Positions 28,004 through 35,259 of a stretch of DNA of 64,000 bases are shown here, piece after piece (within the stretch, counting starts at the first letter, position 1; every line of letters begins with the position of its first letter). Origin of the DNA: Thiomicrorhabdus sp. GTDB taxonomy: Bacteria; Pseudomonadota; Gammaproteobacteria; Thiomicrospirales; Thiomicrospiraceae. The stretch covers positions 1,074,985 through 1,138,984 of the forward strand of contig NZ_OY759719.1 in assembly GCF_963662555.1 (NCBI RefSeq). The letters are read 5' to 3'. The position numbers and the translations under genes are program-made. The notes beneath the pieces were generated by a model. It ran no database searches. It had not been told where the DNA came from and saw only the letters and a list, made by a program, of their open reading frames with translations.

Positions 28004-29404
28004 ATGAAACAACAAAAAATGGTAAAACGTAAATTAACAGCATGGATAATTGCGTTGTCTGCAAGTATGCCGCTAGCAGCTAATGCACAAGAATATGATT
28101 TTAAAGCCTGTGTTGAAACTGCTTTAAATCAAAATCCGGAAATGTCGGCAAGTGCTGCTAGAATTGAACAGGCCGAAGGTGCTTTAACCAAGGCTGAGTC
28201 AAGCCGTTTACCACAAATTACCCTTTCTGTTACTGGCAGCAACTCTGATAACGCTTTAAATGTGTTTGGTATGAAGTTACAACAACGTCAAGCGACATTT
28301 GGGGATTTTGGTATTAATCAGTTTCCGTTTGCTGATCCAGCTTCATCTAGCAATATTGCACCAAGTGATTTAAATAACCCTCAAGCTCATACTGATTTTA
28401 ATACCCGTATTGAAATGCTGATTCCTGTATGGAATGGCGGCAAGATTAGTAGTTACGAAGACCAAGCTAAAGCAATGATTAATGCTGCCAAAAAAGGTGA
28501 TTTAGCGGTACAGCAATTCTTAACCTATAACGTTTATCAAGCTTATGAGGCAGTGCATGCGGCACGCTCATTTGTTAAGGTTGCTGAGCAAGCAGTACAA
28601 ACGGCTGACTCATATGTGAAAACTACCAGTAATTTAGTCGAGCAAGGTATTGTGGTTCGCTCAGAGTTTTTAAGTGCAAAAGTGAATCAGTCAAGTGCAC
28701 AAGTAGCTTTGTTAAAGGCCAAAGGGCAAGAGGAAATTGCATTAGACACTCTTAAAATGTTAATGAATGTGGATGCATCTACAAAAGTGGATGTGGCCAA
28801 TCGAGTAGATTTAGAACTACCTGTTGATAATGCAGAAGAACTTTTAGGTATGGCTCTTAATGGTAACTATGAACTAGATGCTAAACGTAAACAAGCGGCT
28901 TCAACTAGTTTTTCTGTTGAAGCAGCCAGAGCTGATTACTACCCTAGCTTTAATGTCATGTTAAGACAGGATTGGAATGATGAGAGCTTGGCATTAAATA
29001 ATGGTTCTTATACCATCGCAGGTGTTGTGTCATGGAAAATTACCGATTTTGGTGTAACTCGTGGTTCGGTGGATATGGCAAATGCATCTGCGGCTGAGAA
29101 AAAAGCGGCCGTTAAATCTCAAGAGAATACGTTGCGTTTAGATGTGCTGACATCTTGGAGAAAATTGCAAATTGCTAAAAAACAGGTGCAATCAAATGTG
29201 TTAGCTGTTCAGCAAGCGACTGAGGCTCAAAGCCTGATTATGAAAAGATACAAAAATGGGGTTTCAACCATTACAGAGGTCCTTGCTGGAGAAACGCAGT
29301 TAGATAGGGCTCGTGCAGATTTGGTTTCTTCACGTTATGACGTAAATGTGCTTAAAGCTAAGTTGTTATTGCTAACTGGACGTATGGATATTGCTCGTAT
29401 CTAA
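28004..29404 (+). CDS. TolC-family outer membrane efflux protein
   Basis: Outer-membrane/periplasmic channel of a tripartite pump, 466 residues. A signal peptide ends ANAQ-EYDF at about 28-29. The body has two OEP repeats rich in heptad Ala/Gln/Lys (ARIEQAEGALTKAESSRLPQI; LGMALNGNYELDAKRKQAASTSFSVEAARADYYPSF) typical of TolC coiled coils. It is the first gene of a three-gene operon with the adaptor and permease, 65 bases before the adaptor start. Confidence 0.93.
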   Translation: MKQQKMVKRKLTAWIIALSASMPLAANAQEYDFKACVETALNQNPEMSASAARIEQAEGALTKAESSRLPQITLSVTGSNSDNALNVFGMKLQQRQATFGDFGINQFPFADPASSSNIAPSDLNNPQAHTDFNTRIEMLIPVWNGGKISSYEDQAKAMINAAKKGDLAVQQFLTYNVYQAYEAVHAARSFVKVAEQAVQTADSYVKTTSNLVEQGIVVRSEFLSAKVNQSSAQVALLKAKGQEEIALDTLKMLMNVDASTKVDVANRVDLELPVDNAEELLGMALNGNYELDAKRKQAASTSFSVEAARADYYPSFNVMLRQDWNDESLALNNGSYTIAGVVSWKITDFGVTRGSVDMANASAAEKKAAVKSQENTLRLDVLTSWRKLQIAKKQVQSNVLAVQQATEAQSLIMKRYKNGVSTITEVLAGETQLDRARADLVSSRYDVNVLKAKLLLLTGRMDIARI

Positions 29405-29469
29405 CAAGACATATTAGAAAATAATAGATGATTTTAAAGATTAATAAGAATATGGAATTGAGGTTAAAA

Positions 29470-30570
29470 ATGAAACAAATCTCTAAAGTAATTGGGATGT
29501 CATTATTAGTGGCAACTTTAGGTTTATCGGGGTGTAATCACGAAGAAGAACAGGTGCAAAACAAAGAGTCAGCTAAAAAAGTGATTGCTGATGTTTACAC
29601 GGTTTCTTTAGGTTCTGTGCCATTAACATCTGTTGTGCCGGGTGCAGTTGTGCCAGATCAAAAGGCTCAAATCGCTTCTCGATTAATGGGATACATCAAA
29701 AATTTAGATGTAAAAGTTGGTGAGAAAGTTAAGCAAGGAGATCTTTTATTCTCAATTGATTCAGGTGATATTAAAAGTCAAATTTCTCAAGCGCGTTCTG
29801 GCTACCAGCAGGCTCTAGCAGCATTAACAGATGCTCGCTTAGACTTTAATCGTTTTACTAAATTGTATAAAGAAGACTCGGTTTCTAAACAGCAGTATGA
29901 CAAAGTGCGTTTGCAATTAAGTGTTGCTGAAGAGAATTTATCCTCAGCTAAATCGGGGTTAGACCAAGCTAAAGCACAATTAAAGTATGCAAATGTTACG
30001 GCACCATTTGACGGCGTTATTGTTGAGAAAATGGCTGTTGCAGGTTCTTTGGCCGCACCAGGCAACCCAATTGTGGTTATGGAAAACCTAACTTCTTTAA
30101 GTGTGCAAACTCAAGTGTCTGCAGATTTGTATGCAGTTTTACGAAATGGCGATACTGCAAAAATATTAATTGATGGTATTGATAAGCCTTTTGTAGGAAC
30201 CATCTATACTTTAGTAAGTGCTGCAGATCCAAAATCACGTACTCACACGGTTAAGTTAAGCTTGCCGAATGTAAATGATGTGAATAGTGGTACATTTGCT
30301 CGTGTGAGTTTTACTCGTGGTGAACGTCAAACAATGATGTTACCAACTTCAGCGGTAGTTAATCGAGCTGGCATTGAAGGTGTCTTTGTTGTTGAAGACG
30401 GCCGTGCTTTCTTTCATATGGTTAGAACAGGAACCGTGATTGGTGACATGGTTGAGATTCAATCTGGTTTGGCTTTGGGTGAGCAAGTGGTTATTAGCAA
30501 CAATGCCGATATGTTAAACGGTGATGAGGTTGAATCTGAAAAACCTGTGAACGCAGCCGAAGGAGAATAA
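29470..30570 (+). CDS. RND efflux periplasmic adaptor (lipoprotein)
   Basis: Membrane-fusion protein linking the RND permease to the outer channel; 366 residues from 29470. This ATG is chosen because GAGG stands six bases upstream and it gives a proper lipoprotein signal, MKQISKVIGMSLLVATLGLSGC. IASRLMGYIKNLDVKVGEKVKQGDLLFSID is the split lipoyl half, followed by an alpha hairpin (about 95-150) and VTAPFDGVIVEKMAVAGSLAAPGNPIVVM. It ends one base before the permease ATG, so translation is coupled. Confidence 0.92.
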   Translation: MKQISKVIGMSLLVATLGLSGCNHEEEQVQNKESAKKVIADVYTVSLGSVPLTSVVPGAVVPDQKAQIASRLMGYIKNLDVKVGEKVKQGDLLFSIDSGDIKSQISQARSGYQQALAALTDARLDFNRFTKLYKEDSVSKQQYDKVRLQLSVAEENLSSAKSGLDQAKAQLKYANVTAPFDGVIVEKMAVAGSLAAPGNPIVVMENLTSLSVQTQVSADLYAVLRNGDTAKILIDGIDKPFVGTIYTLVSAADPKSRTHTVKLSLPNVNDVNSGTFARVSFTRGERQTMMLPTSAVVNRAGIEGVFVVEDGRAFFHMVRTGTVIGDMVEIQSGLALGEQVVISNNADMLNGDEVESEKPVNAAEGE

Positions 30571-30571
30571 G

Positions 30572-33500
30572 ATGGCTGAAAATCAAGTTCAAGACCAGGT
30601 AAAGCCTGAAGCGGACCTGAACATAGCAGGAAAGCTTGCTAAAGCGTTTATTCATTCAAAAATTACGATGATGATGGTGGTGGCTGTAACCCTTGCAGGG
30701 ATTATGGCTTACCTGATTACACCACGTGAATATAATCCCCAAATTGTTGTTCCTGCGGCCAATATTATTGTACCGAAAGCCGGTGCTACGCCTGAAGAAG
30801 TCAATAATATGGTGGTCAAACCATTAGAGACTATTTTAAGTGCTTTACCAGGTGTGGATCATACTTTTGGTTATGCTTCCAATGACTTTGGTGTAGTAAC
30901 AGTTCAGTTCGAAGTAGGTGAAAACCAGGTAGATAGTTTGGTTAAGGTTTATAACCAGATTATGCAAAACATGGATAAGATGCCGCCAGATACTCAACAA
31001 CCGTTAATCAAACCTATTAACGTTGACGATGTCCCAATTATGACGTTAGCGGTAACTTCAAATGAGTTATCTGGTTATGATTTACGTGATATATCGCTAA
31101 AGTTGGTAGAAAACTTACGAAATATCCCAGGGGTTTCATTCTCTGATGTTATTGGTGGTAAAAAGCGGGCAATTAATGTCTGGTTAGATGCGCAAAAGAT
31201 TGCATTAACAGGCCTGTCGTTAGATCAGGTTAGTGAAATGTTGAAAGGCAGTAATGTCTCTCTGCCAGTTGGTTCTGTTGTTAACAATAACCATGATAAG
31301 CTGATTCGTGTTAATGGCTATTTAGGTAATGCTAAAGAAGTAGGCGAACTTGTTATTGGCTCAAATAATGGTCGTCCTATTTATTTAAAAGATATTGCAA
31401 CCATTTCTGACGGCCCGCAAGAGTCTCAAAGTTATACTCGATTAGGGTTCGGTCCTAACTCAAAAGAGGGTACACATGAGCAACAAGCAGTAACCATTAC
31501 TTTAGCTAAGAAGCCTGGTACTAATGCAGTAGATGTTGCAAATGCGGTGTTGGAGCAGTTAGCTCAACTTAAAAAGTCGGTTATTCCTGCTAATGTGCAT
31601 GTTGTTGTTACTCGAAACGACGGTGAAAAGGCCAATGCGGCAGTAAACCTATTAATGGAACACTTGGGTATTGCGGTGGCTTCTGTTGTTGTCATTTTAG
31701 TGCTTTTCTTAGGTTGGAGAGAAGCTGGAATTGTGACCTTGACAGTGCCATTAATATTATTTGTGGTTTTGTTTATTGGGATGCTTGCTGAGCAGACCAT
31801 TAACAGAATAACGTTATTTGCACTTATTTTATCGTTGGGGTTGCTTGTTGATGCGGCCATAGTGGTAATAGAAAATATACACCGGCATATTCATGATGGC
31901 TTTGATCCCGAAAATTTTGATGAGGTATTGATTAAAGCGACTAATGAAATAGGTAACCCAACAAACGTTGCAACCATTGCAGTTATTTTAGCGTTTATTC
32001 CTATGTTGTTTGTTACAGGAATGATGGGGCCATTTATGGCACCGATTCCATTTAATGTACCTGTTGCCATGATTGCTTCATTGGTGGTTGCCTATATTTT
32101 AGTGCCTTATTCTGCCTATAGATTGCTTGGTAAAAAAGCTATTAAAGAAATGAAAAGACGTGAGAGTTTAGAAACTCATCACGTGACAAAAGAAGACTGG
32201 ATGCAAAAGTTGTATGTGAAAGCCATCAGTCCAATGATTGAGAGCCGTACAAAACGTAACATCTTTTTGTTTGTAGTATTGCTTTCATTAATTGCGGCGA
32301 TGATTCAGCCTGCACTACAATTTATGCGTGGTGACGGTATGAATAATCCACTTCACCCACTTGGTGTAGAGGTGAAAATGCTGCCTTATGACAATACCAG
32401 TACATTCTTAGTACAGGTTGATATGCCTGAAGGAACTGCTTTAGAAGCAACGGATCGAGTGGTTAGTCATGTAGGTGAGCGTCTCTCTCATACGCAATTT
32501 GTAACGGATTACAGTGTATATTTAGGTAATCACGCTCCCATTGATTTTGCTGGTTTAGTGCGTGGAGACTTAATTAAAGAAGGGGCTAATTTTGCTCAAA
32601 TACGTGTTAATTTAGTTAATAAACATGACCGTAATGTCTCTTCTCATGAGATTGTTGAAAAATTTAATATTCAGTTGAATGATTTACGTAAATCGTTCCC
32701 AACGGCAAATATTAAGCTGTATGAAACCCCTCCAGGCCCACCTGTTACTACTCAAATTATGGCTGAGTTATATGGCCCAGATTATGATAAGTTACGTGAA
32801 GCCGCAAAAGAGGTAACTAAAGCCTTTAATCAGGTTTATGGCTTAATCAATGTGGACGATTCTGTCACCGCAGATAATGTCAGTTACCAAATCAATATTG
32901 ACCGTGAACAGGCGAGCCTTTTGGGCGTTGCACCTGCTCAAGTCAGCAAGATGTTGCGTGACTACATAAATGGTTTTGAATTGGGTTATATGCACCTTGA
33001 TAGTGTGCGTGAACCAGTAAATATTATTGTACGTTTACCACGTTCAGAAAGAACGGTCGCAGAGCAGATGATGTCTTTACAGGTTCAATCTCGTTCGGGG
33101 GCTTCAGTTCCATTGTCTGCAGTTGCCAAAGTTGATGAGGTTTTATATGCAAAACCTATATTAGGACGTGATCAGCATCAGATGGTTATGATTGGTGGTG
33201 AGTTATTGCAATCAAGTCCTGTCTATGCGGTGTTAACCCTGGATAAAATGTTAGATGGTGTCAAACTCCCTAACTCAGGAGTGACTTTCCATACGGCTAA
33301 TTTAGGATTTGTTCAAGCACAGCCTGATGATGTTATGAATTACACCATTCTGTGGGGTGGTGAAATGCGTTTAACATTAGATGTGTTCCGAGATATGGGG
33401 AGTGCATTTATTGTTGCGTTGATCTTTATCTACTTAATCTTAGTGGCTTACTATAAATCCTTTATGATGCCAGTCATTGTAATGGGAGCGATTCCATTGA

Positions 33501-33904
33501 CTATGATTGGTGTATTTCCTGGTCACTGGTTAACGGGTCAAGCGTTTACTGCTACATCAATGATAGGGGTGATCGCACTTGCGGGAATTGTGGTTAGGAA
33601 CTCGCTACTACTGATTGACTTTATTTTAGAGTACCGAGCAGAAGGTAAGTCATTAAAAGATTCAGTTATTGAGGCAGGTAAAGTTCGATTCCGTCCAATT
33701 TTATTAACGGCTTTAGCTATTATGTTCGGTTCTATGATTATGATTACTGACCCTGTATTTGGAGGGTTAGCAGTATCGTTAATCTTTGGAACTCTGTCTT
33801 CTACTGTATTAACCTTATTGGTTATTCCACTGTTGTATTATATTTGGCAGTGGCATGGTGGAGTGAAACAGCAAGAAGCTTTAGAAAAACAAGCTAATGC
33901 TTAA
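30572..33904 (+). CDS. RND-family efflux transporter permease
   Basis: Inner-membrane proton-driven exporter of 1110 residues with the usual twelve membrane segments and two large periplasmic loops. ITPREYNPQIVVPAANIIVPKAGATPEEV begins the first loop; TM4 has LGLLVDAAIVVIEN at about residue 424, a DA pair rather than the DD of AcrB and resembling CusA-type permeases. The second half has LAGIVVRNSLLLIDF. Substrate class (metal or organic) cannot be set from sequence. Last gene of the operon, followed by a strong terminator. Confidence 0.93.
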   Translation: MAENQVQDQVKPEADLNIAGKLAKAFIHSKITMMMVVAVTLAGIMAYLITPREYNPQIVVPAANIIVPKAGATPEEVNNMVVKPLETILSALPGVDHTFGYASNDFGVVTVQFEVGENQVDSLVKVYNQIMQNMDKMPPDTQQPLIKPINVDDVPIMTLAVTSNELSGYDLRDISLKLVENLRNIPGVSFSDVIGGKKRAINVWLDAQKIALTGLSLDQVSEMLKGSNVSLPVGSVVNNNHDKLIRVNGYLGNAKEVGELVIGSNNGRPIYLKDIATISDGPQESQSYTRLGFGPNSKEGTHEQQAVTITLAKKPGTNAVDVANAVLEQLAQLKKSVIPANVHVVVTRNDGEKANAAVNLLMEHLGIAVASVVVILVLFLGWREAGIVTLTVPLILFVVLFIGMLAEQTINRITLFALILSLGLLVDAAIVVIENIHRHIHDGFDPENFDEVLIKATNEIGNPTNVATIAVILAFIPMLFVTGMMGPFMAPIPFNVPVAMIASLVVAYILVPYSAYRLLGKKAIKEMKRRESLETHHVTKEDWMQKLYVKAISPMIESRTKRNIFLFVVLLSLIAAMIQPALQFMRGDGMNNPLHPLGVEVKMLPYDNTSTFLVQVDMPEGTALEATDRVVSHVGERLSHTQFVTDYSVYLGNHAPIDFAGLVRGDLIKEGANFAQIRVNLVNKHDRNVSSHEIVEKFNIQLNDLRKSFPTANIKLYETPPGPPVTTQIMAELYGPDYDKLREAAKEVTKAFNQVYGLINVDDSVTADNVSYQINIDREQASLLGVAPAQVSKMLRDYINGFELGYMHLDSVREPVNIIVRLPRSERTVAEQMMSLQVQSRSGASVPLSAVAKVDEVLYAKPILGRDQHQMVMIGGELLQSSPVYAVLTLDKMLDGVKLPNSGVTFHTANLGFVQAQPDDVMNYTILWGGEMRLTLDVFRDMGSAFIVALIFIYLILVAYYKSFMMPVIVMGAIPLTMIGVFPGHWLTGQAFTATSMIGVIALAGIVVRNSLLLIDFILEYRAEGKSLKDSVIEAGKVRFRPILLTALAIMFGSMIMITDPVFGGLAVSLIFGTLSSTVLTLLVIPLLYYIWQWHGGVKQQEALEKQANA

Positions 33905-33973
33905 TACAGTTAATACTGTTAACACTGAGTAAGCTAAGAGCTATATTTAATAGATTTAGGCTAACTTAATAAG

Positions 33974-34007
33974 AACCGGGATAGAAATTCTGTCCCGGTT
34001 TTTTTTA
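33974..34007 (+). terminator. terminator of the RND operon
   Basis: AACCGGGATAGA..TCTGTCCCGGTT with a short loop, then eight T. Confidence 0.92.
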
Positions 34008-34139
34008 TGTCTATGGGTTTACCTGGCCACTAAAATTCATAACTAATTGAGAATGAGAAAGTTTATATTACGTTTTTAAAAATTGAACATTGTTTTCTTA
34101 AGAGTAGAACAATTAAAAGGTTATACTTTAGATCCATGT

Positions 34140-34157
34140 TTGTACTATTTTGTACAA
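34140..34157. promoter_or_regulatory. inverted repeat TTGTAC-N6-GTACAA upstream of the GlcG-like gene
   Basis: Exact 6-bp arms with a six-base spacer about 40 bases before the start codon. The position fits an operator, but no regulator is adjacent and the short arms could occur by chance. Confidence 0.3.
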
Positions 34158-34197
34158 GTTTTGCATGTTCATGTTTAATAGCATAGGAAATGAAAAT

Positions 34198-34695
34198 ATG
34201 AAAAAATTAGCTCAAGCACTTATTGTTGCAGGTGTAACCGTTGCAGGAACTTTTCCTGCTCATGCTGAAGAGGCTATGACTGTCAATGTTGCACGCATTA
34301 CCGCAGATACTGCAAATACTATTGCAGTGAATACTATTAAAGCATGTAGAGAAAAAGGGATTCCCGTAAGTGTTACGGTTGTGGATAGAAATGGAATTGT
34401 TCAGGTACAAATGCGTGACACCACAGCTCCACCAGTATCACTTAATATCAGTAAGAAAAAAGCTTATACTTCAGTTATGTTTAACGTCAAAGGTTCTCAG
34501 CTTGAAGGGCGTGCAAAAGGACCTCTACCAACTCTTGGAGAAGGGTTAGCATTTATGGCTGGTTCTACGCCAATTGCTGCTGGTGGTAAGATGTATGGAG
34601 CAGTGGGTGTAAGCGGAGCACCAGATGGTAAAGATGATGAAGCTTGTGCTATTGCAGGTGTACAATCAGTGCTTGAAGATCTAGAAATGCAATAA
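34198..34695 (+). CDS. exported GlcG/HbpS-family protein
   Basis: A 165-residue GlcG/HbpS (DUF336) protein with a signal peptide MKKLAQALIVAGVTVAGTFPAHA, so it is periplasmic. VSVTVVDRNGIVQVQMRDTTAPPVSLNISKKKAYTSVMF and GGKMYGAVGVSGAPDGKDDEACAIAG are the family motifs; HbpS members bind heme, GlcG members sit in glycolate operons. Start at 34198 follows AGGAAA and gives the signal sequence; the frame is open 16 codons further upstream. Monocistronic, between the RND terminator and the tRNA operon. Confidence 0.85.
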   Translation: MKKLAQALIVAGVTVAGTFPAHAEEAMTVNVARITADTANTIAVNTIKACREKGIPVSVTVVDRNGIVQVQMRDTTAPPVSLNISKKKAYTSVMFNVKGSQLEGRAKGPLPTLGEGLAFMAGSTPIAAGGKMYGAVGVSGAPDGKDDEACAIAGVQSVLEDLEMQ

Positions 34696-34770
34696 TCAAT
34701 GCATTTAGCTCTCATGTACTAGCATTTATTCACAAATCCTAACTTATTCAAGTTTGCGCCAGTTGTCTCC

Positions 34771-34799
34771 TAGACAAGGGGGGTTATACCAAGTATAAT
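34771..34799 (+). promoter_or_regulatory. sigma-70 promoter of the tRNA-Ser/tRNA-Gly/ffs operon
   Basis: TAGACA (-35, 34771-34776), 17 bases, TATAAT (-10, 34794-34799), ending 14 bases before the mature tRNA-Ser. Close to consensus, as expected for stable RNA. Confidence 0.8.
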
Positions 34800-34813
34800 T
34801 CGCCACTTGTTCG

Positions 34814-34903
34814 GGAGAGCTGGCTGAGAGGCTTAAGGCGCACGCCTGGAAAGTGTGTATAGGTTAATCCCTATCGAGGGTTCGAATCCCTCGCTCTCCG
34901 CCA
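34814..34903 (+). tRNA. tRNA-Ser (GGA)
   Basis: Acceptor GGAGAGC pairs with GCTCTCC, discriminator G, CCA encoded. Anticodon stem CACGC/GTGTG around loop CTGGAAA gives anticodon GGA (34848-34850). A long variable arm (class II) and the TTCGAAT T-loop confirm serine. It reads UCC and UCU codons. Confidence 0.97.
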
Positions 34904-34904
34904 A

Positions 34905-34979
34905 GCGGGTATCGTATATTGGCTATTACCTCGGCCTTCCAAGCCGATGAGAGGAGTTCGATTCTCCTTACCCGCTCCA
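34905..34979 (+). tRNA. tRNA-Gly (TCC)
   Basis: Acceptor GCGGGTA/TACCCGC, discriminator T, CCA encoded. Anticodon stem TCGGC/GCCGA around CTTCCAA gives anticodon TCC (34938-34940); T-loop TTCGATT. It starts one base after the CCA of tRNA-Ser, so both are processed from one transcript. Confidence 0.97.
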
Positions 34980-34985
34980 AATTAT

Positions 34986-35099
34986 GGTGACTCTATTCGT
35001 CCCCTCGCGACGCTAAGTTGGGAACTCCGCCAGGTCCGGAAGGAAGCAACGGTACCTTCTGATGCGTGCGCCGAGGTAAGGCGGGTAGGGTTGCCACCC
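34986..35099 (+). ncRNA. ffs: bacterial small SRP RNA (4.5S)
   Basis: Contains the SRP signature AGGTCCGGAAGGAAGCAAC (GGAA tetraloop and symmetric loop binding Ffh) at about 35033-35050, with complementary flanks closing near GGTG (34986) and CCACC (35098). It works with Ffh to target inner-membrane proteins. It follows tRNA-Gly by a few bases and precedes dnaX, and probably shares the tRNA promoter. Ends are estimated. Confidence 0.93.
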
Positions 35100-35170
35100 T
35101 TTTATCTATTCTATTTTATTCCATAAAGTTCTTATCTTATTGTTTACTTCTATCGTTGTTTGGTGAATTT

Positions 35171-35182
35171 ACCAGGCCTGGT
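35171..35182. repeat. dispersed palindrome ACCAGGCCTGGT (exact), extended
   Basis: Upstream of dnaX; perfect to 20 bp as ATTTACCAGGCCTGGTAAAT. Confidence 0.9.
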
Positions 35183-35259
35183 AAATAGTTCTGATTTTGT
35201 AATGAAATCACGTTAAAATGAACCCCAATTTTTTCTTATGTAAGAGTTGTTGTTCTCGT

